Shown: piece after piece, positions 52,207 through 64,000 of the stretch | Position numbering within the stretch: position 1 is the first letter of the stretch | How the letters are laid out: each line of letters starts with the position of its first letter | Source: Loxodes magnus | Lineage: Eukaryota; Ciliophora; Karyorelictea; Loxodida; Loxodidae | Direction of reading: 5' to 3' | DNA length: 64,000 nt | Assembly: GCA_946699065.1 (NCBI GenBank) | Contig: CAMPDV010000131.1 | Span: forward strand, 62,001-126,000 | The notes under the pieces: model-generated | The model's database searches: none | The model's input: the letters and a program-made list of their open reading frames with translations, nothing else | What the model was told of the DNA's origin: nothing | Translations under genes and position numbers: made by a program

Positions 52207-53093
52207 TTATAAGAATATTAATAATTAAAATAAACTTAAATTAAATCAATTTACTTATCTATCTAATTTATATACTCTAAATCATTCCTTTAACTATACT
52301 ACTATCTTTACTTAAATATATCATCATTGTATATCATTAGATAATAAATTTATTTACATCTATTCTAGTTAATCAATTAATAAAATCTTATAAATAAAGA
52401 GAAAATAAGAGGATGGAAAATAATTATTTTGGCAAGAGTAATGATTTATTAAGTTATAAGCTAATAAGATTCTATCTCCTAGTTTCTATTTAATAAATAT
52501 GATAAATGTATATAAAACTATTTAGTTTCTAGTTTACTTTTATATTTAAAAGTTTGGTGTTTTAAGTGATAAAGTGATTTAATTATTTTTAAAGTTTGAT
52601 ATATGAATTAAGATTTATATTGTATATATAATTAAGCTATTATTCTTAAAATTAAATTTATTAATACTAAATTTATTTGTAAAAGAGAAATTAAAGCTAT
52701 AATTAAAAAATATTAAACTTCTAAATATAAAAGATATAATTTAAATTTTATAGTAGCTGCTAGATTTATTTAATTTATTAGTTCCTTTTTCTTAATTATA
52801 GTTTCTTAATTATTAGTAACTTCCTTTTTATATCTTTATTTTTTTGGAACTAAATATTCTCTAAGTAATATTTTTTATACTTTAATAATAAAAACTGTAA
52901 TATAAACCATACCTTCTTAAAATTTTTCTTTTTAACAAGCTTAATAAAGTTTCTAAATAGATGATTATTTATTAATTAATATATTAGTAAATAGTAATAT
53001 ATTTTATTATATATCTTTATAACTAATAAAAATCTTTATAAAAGCAATTTTATTATATTTATTTATTTTTTAAAACCACCATAGTTGCTCGAA
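52207..53093. other. AT-rich 5' flank of copy E
   Basis: AT-rich sequence upstream of copy E with no match to the leaders of the other copies. I recognise no feature in it. Confidence 0.4.
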
Positions 53094-53577
53094 GGTGAAC
53101 AACAAGGTCATCTTCATCAGAGGTTGGGGAAGTTAAGTTCCCATAATCGACTTTATGTCTTCCTCTGCTTTGGTTTGGCATCGAGACATAAGATTCTTAG
53201 ACCTTCGACACTGGCTTAATTTAAATTTAATATAATTCTGGAACGAAAAAGAAATAATATTGCGAGTTTCATCAGAGGTGGGGAATTTAAGTACCCATAA
53301 TTGACACATGTCGTCCTCTGCTTTGGTGATGCAATGAGACACAATCCTGCCATGTCCTTGGACCTCCAACAAGTATTAAAGATTACGAGTATTCTTAAAT
53401 TATATCAGTATTAAACATTTTTATCAGTACTGAATAATTATACCAGTATTGAACAAGGTCTACCAGTATCTAATTTTATCAGTAACAAACATTCTTGTCA
53501 GTATGAAACATTTTTTTAAAGAGCTGCGCACCAATGAGAGTACTACGCGCTCTATAATCAAATTTATTTATTTATAT
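53094..53577 (+). mobile_element. SINE-like element beta, copy 2
   Basis: Reverse complement of 46382-46876 with few differences. The 5' half has two related units. Unit 1 has cagagg (53118-53123) pairing with cctctg (53162-53167), and inside it the hairpin ggggaa-gttaag-ttccc and a second small stem gac...gtc. tggggaagttaag (53125-53137) resembles an A box and atcgagac (53180-53187) a B box. Unit 2 repeats this at about 53270-53350. About seven spaced tactg/cagta-type motifs follow (53385-53510), then the tail gagctgcgcaccaatgagag, then cgcgctctataatcaaattt, ending in attt repeats. A 79-residue reading on the minus strand (53133-53372, containing two K-A-E-D/E-D repeats) is open here but shifted between units. 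The element is antisense to copy 1. Confidence 0.6.
53385..53510. repeat. Array of short tactg/cagta motifs inside beta copy 2
   Basis: On the minus strand, variants of atactg-a/g-ta recur about every 16-25 bases (atactcgta, atactgata, tactgataa, atactggta, atactggta, tactgataa, atactgaca). Beta copy 1 has the same array (about 46441-46575). The array could be a protein-binding array or an expanded microsatellite-like segment. Confidence 0.6.
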
Positions 53578-54481
53578 TTATTTTGATAAGGCTAGTTATA
53601 TGATCTATTTATATACTTTATTTAAGTGGTATTAACTCTTAATTTAATATATTTGAGTGTTATCTAAATTTATTTATTTATCATTAAACATAATTTAGAT
53701 ATCAGTTTAAAGTATTTAATTTATATCTATCTACTTAATATATAGCCAAGATTATCATAATCAATAATTATGCTATTTTTTATTTTTACCTTTACATTTG
53801 CTTATAAATCAAATTTTACATTTAGCTTTATAATTATCATCTAACTTTTTATTTTACAACCACATTAGACTAAAATTAAGAAATATCAATTTAACTATCA
53901 AATAGAAATTAAGTTTTTATTGAGATAACTTAGAGTAATTGAATTATATTCTAAACAGTTAAGCTTTAATAATAATTTTGTTTATTTGAGGATTTTCCTT
54001 TTTTAATATAAGACTATGAAATAAAGTTGATAGTAAAGGAAAATTAATAGCTTACTCATTAGAGACTTGCATAGTATAAAGTGATATAATAAATGTTTTA
54101 TTATGCTTAATTCTTTTTAACCATACATAGCAGTTAGCTTTATTAAATTAGTAGCAATCTTTATTTTCACAATTTTAAGGATTCTTAATAATAGCTAGGA
54201 GCACTACATAATAAGAAGAATATTGAGATAAAAGGAAATGAGATATAATTATTTAGTTAGTTAGATTTATAGATGAATTATGAAACTAATGACAATAAAG
54301 AGATATTATTATTAAGATTAACTAAAATATTTAATTATTGGCTATTTATTAAAGTCTTATTATTTTTATTTAAAACCATGCTTTAACAATTAGAAAGTAT
54401 AAGATATTACATTCTTCTTAATAAAACAGCTAGCATTTATTTAATTTGCTATATTTTACTATTAAAATTGCTTTATAATAA
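53578..54481. other. AT-rich stretch without recognised features
   Basis: AT-rich sequence between beta copy 2 and the 3' end of the LINE. I see no gene, RNA or repeat. Confidence 0.4.
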
Positions 54482-57045
54482 TAAATAAATTTGATTATAG
54501 AGCGCATAGCACCTCAGCCCTTTCCATATCTCAATATATGTCCGTTTCTTCAAGTAAATCTTAATGTAATAGAAATTTTTCTCTCATTAGTTACATATCT
54601 TCCTCATTTTCCTATAAATTATCTCTTGTTCTTCTGTCTTCTATCTATCTACGCTTTTTTAGATCTTTATTGCAAGCTTAATTTATTTTTTCTTATATAT
54701 CTTACTAATTTTCATTTCTAATTGTTTTCTTTTTGATCAAGCTTTTATATACTCATAAAAATTATCCTTTTCCTGCTCTATAGTCTTTTCCTATTTCTTT
54801 TTTTCTTCAATTTTCTTTTCTATATATCCTTTTTCCTTTTTTCTAATTTATTTTTGATATAATATTTTATTATCTAGTCAGTTTAGCTCCTTTTTTACTC
54901 TTCTTAGATTCTAATGAATTTCTCGAATTTGGCCGTACTTTGTATTATATCAAATAGTTCCATTCCTTGTCTCTCTACTCCTATTGTTCTTAACTTTCTA
55001 ATACATATTTATCTACTTTCTTTGTCTGAGCATTTTTCTATGATATGCCTTTCGTTTTCTCTTGCATCATTACAGAAAGGGCATTTGCTTATCGCAACTA
55101 GGTGTCTTTCTTTTAAACAATCCTGGCTCCCATTACATCTCGTTCTTATTCTAAATATGTAGCATATTTCTTCTTTTCTATTTTTATTGTATCTCAGGTA
55201 GTTGGGTGATCCTACTACATATTCATCAAATCATGTTTTTCTATACTGTAGAGTTGTTATTATTTACTCCATTCTTTCTCTATCTTCTACGTATACTCTA
55301 TGTTCTCAAATTGCACGATTAATATTTTTCTTCCCTTTTTGATTATTATTACCATCATCTATAAATATATTTTTGTCTTTAATTTTTAATTTTAATTTTA
55401 TTGTCGTGCAGTATTGTTCAAACATAAAGTTCTCTTCTTTACTTAGGTCGAACATTAATCCATCTACTGTTTTTCCTTAGTTACCTATTAGTCTGCCTCT
55501 TAATCTCAGCGTTTTCTGCCATAGGTAATGTTTAAATTTCATAAACTGTAAGTCGTATTCTAGCATCTCATTTTACACTTAGAAAGGGGCATCTATGATT
55601 GCTCGTAAAGATCTTCTCTATATTATTTCTAATTGTTCCATCACTTATTTTCCTACAAATTATTCACAATAGGGGATAACTTCTGTCCCATAGCTGAATA
55701 CTGAGCTTACGAACGTTTTTATCATTATTCCTGCATTATATGGTATTAGTTCTTTATTTATTGTTATTTTTTCCAGTATTCATGCTTACATCTTTTATGC
55801 TGTTTCTAGTCTATTATCCATATGACCTAGGTACTAAAAGGTCGTTACTTTTTCGATCCTTAAATTTCCCACCTCGATAGTATTTCCAATATTTACTTAG
55901 TTACTAATTTCTGCTGTTTTTCATATCATTCATTCCCTTTTATCTACAATTTCCAATTGTACTTTTCTGCCCATGAGGTTAAATTTTCGATTACTTCGTC
56001 TAATTATTCCCATTCACTTATTAAGGCTTGGTCATCTGTGTATGCTAAACATTTTGCATATATTTCTTATGTTCATCCCTCTTCGTTTTTATAGTCTATC
56101 GTAATTCCGAGTTTTTAATCTTCCAAACTATGGAGAAATCTTGCTATTATCAAGTTAAATAGTCTTGGAGACGTTATGCTTCCCTTTTTTAGTCCTTTAT
56201 TTGTCGCGAATGATTTTGCTATTTAATCATTGATTTCCAGTTTAAGTTCTTCTTCACAGTTGAAGTTTGCTAGAAGTTTAATTATCTATTCTGGAACTTT
56301 AGATCGTTTAGGATTTATCATATATCTTTTCTTTGCATTTAGTCATAAGCTTTCTTAATATCAACAAATATTATAAAAATATCTTTTTTGTTCCGCATTG
56401 ATCACTCCTATACTGTTCTTAGATTGAAGATTTATAGTGCACATGTTTTCCTTTTTTGAAACCATATTAATTTTCGCTTTCATCATTATGAAGATATCCT
56501 TACAATCGCTAGAAAATTCATTCGTCTGCAATTTTTAAAGCATGATTCAATAAAGAGATTTGTCTATAGTTCATCTGGTTCATCTACTCTCCTTTTTTGT
56601 ATATTATTATGTATTATTATTTCATCTCCCAAGATATTATACCCTCTTAAATCATCTTAGCTATCATTTTGCAAGTTACTTTTATTAATTTTTTCTCGCC
56701 TGCTAAAATTGTTCCTACTTATTTTTCATCAGGTCCAGTTGCCTTTCATTTCGCCAATTAGTTCATGTTTTCACAAATTTCATATTCGTTTACCATTATT
56801 TGTCTTTTGTTAAAGAATTTAGTTGGTAACGTATTATCATCATCTTCATATAACTGCTATAATTCGTCCCTGAAAATCGTAACATCTTCTTTTGAAAAGG
56901 GTACTCACTAATTATTTTTTCTATTAAGCATGTTTTTTAATTTCTTCCACATTTCTGTAAGATTTCCTTTATTTGCATTGTCCATAAATAGGTTAAGTTA
57001 GTTTCTTTTATCTTTTTTTCTTGATTAAATCTATTGTTGTCTATA
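54482..57045 (-). mobile_element. 5'-truncated, decayed non-LTR retrotransposon (LINE)
   Basis: Minus-strand readings (TAA/TAG as Gln) give the ordered hallmarks of a LINE reverse transcriptase: K-A-T-G-P-D-E (about 56731-56750), Y-K-K-G-E-Q and N-Y-R-Q-I-S-L-L-N (about 56570-56620), F-V-D-I-K-K-A-Y-D (about 56340-56365), K-G-S-I-T-S-P-R-L-F-N-L (about 56160-56200), the catalytic A-Y-T-D-D (about 56027-56046), and Q-Y-L-G-H-M-D-N-R-L-E (about 55800-55830). A C-terminal C-P-F-C...H-I-I-E-K-C zinc-binding motif lies at about 55028-55085, before a charged tail. The motifs lie in different frames, so there are several frameshifts, plus about seven TGA. No endonuclease domain is present; the copy starts around 57045. 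The 3' end (54482-54520) is a hairpin-like tail ending in ctataatcaaatttattt, shared with beta and gamma. It resembles LINE relics of ciliate germline genomes and is not active. Confidence 0.9.
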
Positions 57046-58309
57046 TTATAGCTATATAAATTAGGAATAAGCTACTAACTAACTATCAAATAATAGTTAT
57101 AGTTATTTGCAGATTGTTTTAGACATAAGAAAATTGTATTTTTAAAGCTAAGAGAAATAACAGAGAAAACAATAACTTGATAACTAGATAAAATAAAGAC
57201 TTTTTAAATTTGGGGATTTGCAGTGTTATTATACCTTAAAAGCCTAAAACAATAATAAATAAATAAAAATATACTATTTTGCTGAATCTATTAAGACTAA
57301 AGCTACTCAAGATACATCTTACTTAGCTTTATTCTTTTGAATAAATTCCTTAAGTTTATGTTTCTTATTATAATTAAAAATTTTAAGATGTGATTTGAAC
57401 AATAAATAAGTTCTACATATAAGACCATTTTTTATTCTTAGTAACTTTTAAGATTATAAAGTTCTAGTTAGTTTGAATATTGTCTGGTAATTTTATAAAT
57501 CTCTTTAAATATACTAATAATAAATAATTCTCTATAATAAAACATTTCTAGAACTTTTATTAAAATCTCAGACTTTATTAAATGTTTTATCTTTCATATC
57601 ATAAAATTTTCAAATTTAATTCTTCTATATTAAATAAAAATTAAGTAAATATACAATAATTCTAGAAGTTTAGAGTTTAACTTATTTTTCATAGTAATTT
57701 TGATCTTTATGTTTAGTTTATTTTAGCCAAAGATACTTTTAATAATTTTAATTTATTTTATGCTTTATATATAAAATCCCTTGGGTTACTTTATGATTGC
57801 TTCTGTTTATTAATTATCCTTTTTATATTGGTAAAATTATTATCTTTTTATGAATATTTTCTTCTTTAATTTTATTTTAAAATTGTTCTTGGCAAATTAG
57901 ATGGAATCTTAAAAAGAATGATAGAAAATTAAGAATATTTGAATGAGTATATTAATGCTTTTTAAATAAACAAGCAAAAGTATTCTTAAATAAAAATTCC
58001 TTATTGTCTTAAGAAATAATTGCTAAACTTATAATTAAGTACTATTTGCAAATTTACGTAAATATTAATTTAGAGCTTTTCATATTGAAAGAATCTAAAA
58101 TATGAAAACTTAAAAATTAAATTCCACACTAATTACTTTATAATAGACTCATAGAGTTATAAGAAATATTATTCACTAATTTTTATTTTAGCTTTCTTAA
58201 TCATTTAATTATTAGATATTTATTAAATAACTATTTTAATTATTTATAATTTTATAAATAGATTTAAAGGAAAATATTAAATTTAATATTTTTAATTGTT
58301 TTTAGAATG
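57046..58309. other. AT-rich stretch without recognised features
   Basis: AT-rich sequence between the LINE and the duplicated flank of copy F. Nothing is supportable here. Confidence 0.4.
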
Positions 58310-61300
58310 ATGCTATTAATTAATTCTAAATTTTTATTCCATTAATTAAAATCTTCATTATTTTTTATAATTATTAAAAAACATCATAAGACATTAAAGA
58401 AAAATAAGGGAAAATAAATAAAATACTTCACCTTTTCTAAATAGTTATTTTAATATATTCATAATTTCTTAATTTATAAGCTTCTAAACTGTAAAATTAT
58501 TAATATACTTGTATTAACTAATATTCAATTATTTATGGTTAAGTAACTACTTAGCATTAACAACAATTTAAATTAAATATTATAAAAATTTAACTCTGTA
58601 AAACATTAAGTGAAGATCTCAAAGATTATTTTAATTATAGTGACTTATTTATTTTTAAATATATGCTTTTAATAGATAATTGCTAGTGGAACTTTTAATT
58701 TAATTTAATTTAGTATTTTTAAGTTTTAATAAAAGTTTGCTAGATCAATGACTTTTTAGAAGTAAAATAAACTACTTCTTAGTATAAAACTTTTGAATCT
58801 TTTTAGCTTAATTTTAGAAATATCGATCTTTATCTGTTCTATAATTATAAAATTTTAATTAGCTATAAAATTTTATAATTTAAATTTTTCTCTTTAGTTT
58901 TTTATTAATAAAATATTGGTTAACAAATATAATTTCTTTCATTATATTTTTAATTTATTTAGTTCTTTTTTTAATTTGATGATGTTTAATTATTTGGAAA
59001 TTAAATAAAAAACTCTAGCATAATATTTAAATTAATTTAAATCTTTTGGCAATAATAGTAAAAATTAATTTTTAGGCTTTTTATCGTTTTATAAACTTAA
59101 AATTTAAGATATTTTTGTTCTAAATTATTTTTAAGATTTTATATTTTAAATAAATAAAAAATACTAATGATACAATTCTTTAAATATTTCCTTCTCAAAA
59201 ATCCAAAGACACAGAAACAAGGTTTAGAGTAAACAAATAGCTTAATAAAAATCTAAACTATTGATGATCTAAAATCTTAAAGCTTGACTTTAGGTATTTA
59301 ATATGGTAATATATTAACTAGTTAAACATTTTCTATTTTATACTAGATAGAAATAGAAATTTATAAATTTCTCTAGTGCTTTCAACTAGAATATAGCAAA
59401 AATTAAGAGGTTAAATATTTTTATCGCAGCCATTTGCTGAAGAAAGTAGATTTAGGATAAATGTACATGTAATTTTATTTTTCTTAATATATAAAATTCC
59501 AAAAATAAATGATAAAGATTATATAATGAAATAAACCTAAGGTATAATCAAACTAAATAACAGATAAATTCAATTTTTATCTAAATTAATTAAAAAAAGG
59601 GTATGAAAAGCGAAAAAAATTTAAGAAATAGATCTTAAAGTTATAAAAGATGAAAATAAATATTATTAATCTTTATCTAATATGTATTAAAGAACTTATT
59701 TAATAGATTTAACTTGATATTTAATTACTCTTAAAATTCTAAACTAGAGTAATTATTCAAGTAATAATCTACATTTATATTTGATTAACTTTAAAAATAA
59801 ATAAAAAATAAAGTTTACTCTTAGTAAAATTATTTAATGAGGCTTTTTAGTTAAACGAGTTTATTTAAAATCTAAAAGCTTGTTTTATTGTTCAAATTTA
59901 TAAATAATGAATATCTATTTTTAATAACAAAAGAAATAAAGATTTAGTGACAATAAAATAAAAGAAAATTAATAATTTATAAATAAACAGATATTTACAA
60001 TAAATAAGGATATTAAAATATTTTTTTAATGTCAAAATGATTATAAAAAATCGAAAATCTAAAACATATTATGTTCTTTTAAAAACTTGAAACAACTTTG
60101 ATACTTTGGTTTTAAAAATTTACTAGATTGGCCAAATATTGCTTATAGCGAAATTAAAATTTTTAGCTGCTGAAATAAAATTTATTAATAGTTGAAAATA
60201 TTGTTTACATAAAATATTAATAAAGAATTTCTAGTTATTTTTAGTTTATTTCTAATTTAATTCGTGAAATATAAGTATTATTTTAAATTAGATCTTTAGT
60301 TTGTCTAAACATTCTTTTAACGTTAGTATAATAATCTACCTTAATTATATTAGATTCAAAATTATATAACTATTTTATAAAAAATTTACAAAATGAATAG
60401 TTAAATAAATGATAGTGTAATAAATCTTATATCCAAGATACTTAGAGTAATTAATTAAAGTTTTGATTAATGTTAAATTTATTTAATTTTTAATTTTATA
60501 CAAGGATATCAAAAATTTTATTAAACAGTTTTAAGCTTTAATGAAAATTATTACATTAAATACGCCTATACTTTCAGATTAAATAAAGTTTACAACTAAC
60601 TTCATTAGATTTGAACATTACAACTATAAATTATTAATTTTTTTTATTTTTTATTAATTAAAGTTTTGTTTAAGGAAATAAGCTACTAAATAAGAAGAAA
60701 AATTTTAATAAGAAGTATAAAGCAATAAATCTAAAATAAATGTAAAATAATTAAAAGATCAAACCAATAATAAACTAATATTTATTTTTCTATTTTTAAG
60801 AGAAAATAGCATTATGTTTTAATAATTTTAGAAGTTTATTAAATAAAATTTTTATTTTTGATTGGCTAAAAATATTTAAAATTTTAATTATTTATTTCTT
60901 ATATTATATCTATATCTATATCTATATAAAGATATAATTAAGCAAACAATAGCTTGTTACTTCATTGATTGAAAAGAGTTACTTTTATTAAATTTTAATG
61001 TAATTAAAATATCTAAAAAATATTCTCTTACATTCTAATAATTAATTGAAATTACCTTTATAATATCATTAATATATTAATTCATATTTCACTAGCAAGC
61101 AAATGCAGCTTATATCTTATTTCTTAAACATAATTTTTCTTAATTATTTTACCTTTCCATTATATAAAATCTTATATCACAAACTCTTAAGATAGTAATA
61201 TCTTTAATTTATGTAAGACAATTGATTGATTTACTTTATTCAGGTTTAAATTTGCTAAAAGTGGATGCTTAGTCCTTAATTATAATTTGTTTACTTATAT

Positions 61301-62411
61301 GAAAAATTAAAATTATATCATTATAAGTTTATAATATCACTATTATTTAAATAAGATTAAGCTCATTTATTTTAAAAAAGGTAAGTTATTATTAAACTAT
61401 TATTGAGATTTCTTTCATTAATAAAAGTTATTCAAACATTAATAATTAAATGCTAATAATTAGATTCATTTAGACTACCATTAATTAGATAAAATCTTAT
61501 TTAATTAAAGTTTATACGAAAATAATATAATACTTAGTATGATTTTAGATTCATATTCATATAATAATTTATAGTCATTTTCAAAGTATTTAGATAGAAC
61601 AAATGTTTTATTATACATTTTTAAAAAATTTAATTGTTTAAAAATAGAATTTCATTATTAATAAAGTTATAGAAAAAACTAAAATTTATTAAAATAAGTA
61701 TTATCTTCAAGTTATGTAAAATAAGAATTTTATTAGTATATTAAAAAATTTTAGCGAAAAGCAAACTTTTACACAAGCAGGAAATTTCTAGTTATTTCTT
61801 TAAACTAATAAATCTTAGCTTATTTGGCGTAATTGAAAAGTTAAATTTAATTTTAATAACTTTTATTTATATTTTTATTATTTAATTTATAATTAAAGCA
61901 TGTGCAAATTACCTTTATATTTATTTTAATTTTATAAAGCTTAAAGCTAAATAATAGCTATAATGCTCTTTAAAAAAATAAAGATCATACTTTTATAAAG
62001 AATAGAGTAAATGATCAAATTTTTACTAGAAAAAGATAATTATTAATATATTTTAGTTAAAAGCTTAATATTCTGAATATCCTTGTAATAAATCTTTAAT
62101 TAGTTTAGTATTCTTCTATTTAATTAAAAAATATGATGATGCTGCAAGTTAATTTATGATAAAACTAATTTTTATTTTTAAGAAAATAATTAAATTTAGC
62201 ATTTTTTTATATTTCAACTTAAGTACAAAATTGTTTTTATCTGGTAAAAAGATAAAAATTGATTTTAAAATTTCGAGTTGCGAAGTGATTTTAACTTAAT
62301 TTTTAATTTTTAATTTTTACTAATAAAAAAATTTTGAAGTTGCATGCTCGTTAAATTTCGAGATTTTAAATTTAGATATTAAAATAAATGAAATCAATAA
62401 TTATTAAATGA
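58310..62411 (+). repeat. 5' flank of copy F, paired with 20300-24615
   Basis: Colinear with the flank of copy C, except that about 58760-59540 replaces the part that holds alpha copy 1. Landmarks include aatcaaactaaataacagat (59547), ttatatttgattaactttaa near 59780 and 21940, and tgtgcaaatta near 61900 and 24107. No gene is visible. Confidence 0.8.
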
Positions 62412-62460
62412 GTTTAAGATATATAAACTAAATAAATTTTATATAAATAATTATTAAAAA
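62412..62460 (+). promoter_or_regulatory. Conserved block directly upstream of copy F
   Basis: Same 49-bp block as before copies B and C, with one substitution (attattaaaaa instead of attgttaaaaa). Confidence 0.45.
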
Positions 62461-64000
62461 ATGTCAGCTTCGTAGGAGTGCATGTCAGCTTTAGTCTTCA
62501 CTAGCATGGACTGAACTATATAGGAATATGGAATTAATCAGGAAAAAGCGAAACTACTTATTAAGGATTTTAATGCTCTTTAAAACCTGGAATTCGTTAA
62601 TCTAATCAAAAAGAAAATTCTAAAACTTAAAGACACTAAGTCTAGGTATTAAATTTCCGAAAAAGTAGGACTTTCTCTAAGTATAGTTAACTAAATACTT
62701 TTAGAATCACAGCAACTTTAAAAAGAAGAAAGTTAGATCACAGAATAAAAAAATAATTAAGAAGCAAATTATCTTTAATAATTAGCTACAAAAAACCAGG
62801 AAAAGGAAGTTTAAAATATATAAGAAGATATTTTTTAGTGCTTCGAAGAATTTTTAAAAGTAGAATAAAAATAAGAAAGTACATATAGTAATAAAAAAAG
62901 ACCAAGAAATGAAATATAGTAGAAAGCAATAATTTTACCAGAAAAAGTAAAGCTAAATATAATTTCTAATTTAAATCAACAACATCAGCAAATTTAAAAT
63001 ACAACTTAAAATTAAGAAAATGATTCATATCAAATAATTGAAAGCTAAGAATAAATTTAATTATAAAATTAATTATAAAATAAAGAAATAATTCATTTAA
63101 ACAAAAGTGGAATCGTAACTAAAGAGCCTGAAAATAAAGAATTATTTGCCTGTATATATTGCGAATAAATCTTTAACGATGGAGTCTTACTTTCAAAACA
63201 TTTCATAGATTGACACACTCAAGAAAAATAAATTAATCTTTTCTGTCCCTTATGCAAAGGTCTCCCGTTTGAAAATGTTTTTACATATAACACTCATTTA
63301 GATGAGCATCAAAAACAAGGATAAATTATAAAATACACTTTATAACAAATAAAAACATTTTAGCTTCTTTAAGCTTAAATACCATCTTAATTAAATTAAG
63401 TAAATAAAAGTTTAAATACACAAAATAAGGATATGAATCAAGAGATGAAAGGAGAAACAATAAAAGAATAAGACAAGGATCGAAATGTAGAAAAATCAAG
63501 TGATGAATCTACTCTTCATGTCTTAACTAGAAAGTACTAATGTGTAGAGTGTGAGAAAAATTTTCCTGAAGAAGAGTAATTTATTTTACATCAAAAAATA
63601 CACGAAAAAAAAATTTAAACTACAAGCTTAGAACAACCGAAACTTATTAAGAGTTAGAAAGATAAAACACTACGGTAAAATATGGTACCATCATTTACAA
63701 TAAGAACAACAGCGCAGTTTATAAATGTAAAGAGTGTGAAAGCTTATTTAAAACAAATTTGAAGTTACAAAATCATTTCGAAAAGGAACATCCAAACTCC
63801 TAATTTAATAATATAAGATGCTCAGTTTGTAACGGCTAATTTATTGGGAGAAAGAATTTACTTAGGCACTTAACTGGACATTCGATTAAAGAATAGAAAA
63901 AGTTAGAAATAATAAACTTAGAAGAGGAAAATTAAACAATAAAGAAAAATAAGATAACACCTTCTAATAATTCACAAGAGCTTAATTAACTATAAGAATA
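62461..64000 (+). pseudogene. Zinc-finger gene copy F, partial at the window edge, broken
   Basis: ATG 62461 begins M-S-A-S-Q-E-C-M-S-A-L, nearly the same as copies B and C. Codon 18 is TGA (62512-62514). An in-frame deletion near 62750 removes a Q/N-rich stretch present in C. A private TGA at codon 251 (63211-63213) replaces the Arg before the last His of finger 1. A one-base deletion in an A run near 63605, relative to C, shifts the frame after finger 3. Fingers 4 and 5 are then still recognisable in the shifted frame (C-K-E-C near 63727; finger 5 near 63820, with Leu codons where C has TGA). The window ends before the C-terminus. It is a decayed copy that shares over 4 kb of upstream sequence with C. 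Confidence 0.75.

Noticed and set aside
46382-53577. Beta elements as terminal inverted repeats of one DNA transposon
   Set aside because: The left beta is a precise insertion into flank that is colinear with 3420-6430 on both sides, and its outer end is shared with the LINE 3' tail, so independent SINE-type insertions fit better.
54491-55162. Plus-strand open frames of 76 and 82 residues
   Set aside because: Both are antisense to the C-terminal part of the LINE reading, which carries recognisable motifs.
1-64000. Telomere repeats, chromosome breakage sequence, CRISPR arrays, tRNA or rRNA genes
   Set aside because: I looked for their typical sequences and saw none.

Overview
This window looks like nuclear DNA of a ciliate that reads TAA and TAG as glutamine, most likely germline (micronuclear) DNA of Tetrahymena or a close relative. 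The evidence is extreme AT-richness, long protein-like readings that open only when TAA/TAG are sense, and dense decayed repeats of the kind ciliates remove from the somatic nucleus. No ordinary housekeeping gene, tRNA, rRNA, telomere repeat or chromosome-breakage site was recognised. The species call is inference.

The backbone is six copies (A-F) of one gene family encoding a ~700-residue protein with an N-terminal helix-turn-helix-like segment and five C2H2 zinc fingers. They lie at 1628 (+, broken), 10665 (-), 24665 (+), 36301 (+), 52206 (-) and 62461 (+, runs off the window). Order and orientation repeat: A/B/C (+,-,+) and D/E/F (+,-,+). Flanks repeat with them: 1-1627 matches ~34870-36300, 3420-6430 matches ~45120-48560, and 20300-24660 matches ~58310-62460. 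The window is therefore best read as an old direct duplication of a unit of about 35-40 kb, later changed by insertions, deletions and a gene-sized replacement at copy B. A second small duplication (29245-30370 and 32488-34020, with an inverted arm) lies between the two units.

Into this backbone several GC-richer islands have inserted. One is a 5'-truncated, frameshifted LINE (54482-57045, minus strand). Two ~490-bp elements (46382-46876 and 53094-53577, opposite orientations) and a third, different element (33634-33973) end with the same 3' tail as the LINE, which suggests SINEs mobilised by it. A second short-repeat family has three copies (21225, 27965 reversed, 28870). Other islands carry short protein-like readings of unknown function (3004-3189, 14831-15055, 16103-17014, 30801-31476, about 38940-39180, 42336-42770).

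The most intriguing signal is in the zinc-finger family. Five of six copies, from two diverged subfamilies, carry TGA at codon 18 exactly where copy E has TGG (Trp), while copies D and E carry TAA where B and C end in TGA. This may be shared decay of germline-limited genes, or TGA may be translated. The long stretches between the listed features are AT-rich and I see no supportable genes in them.
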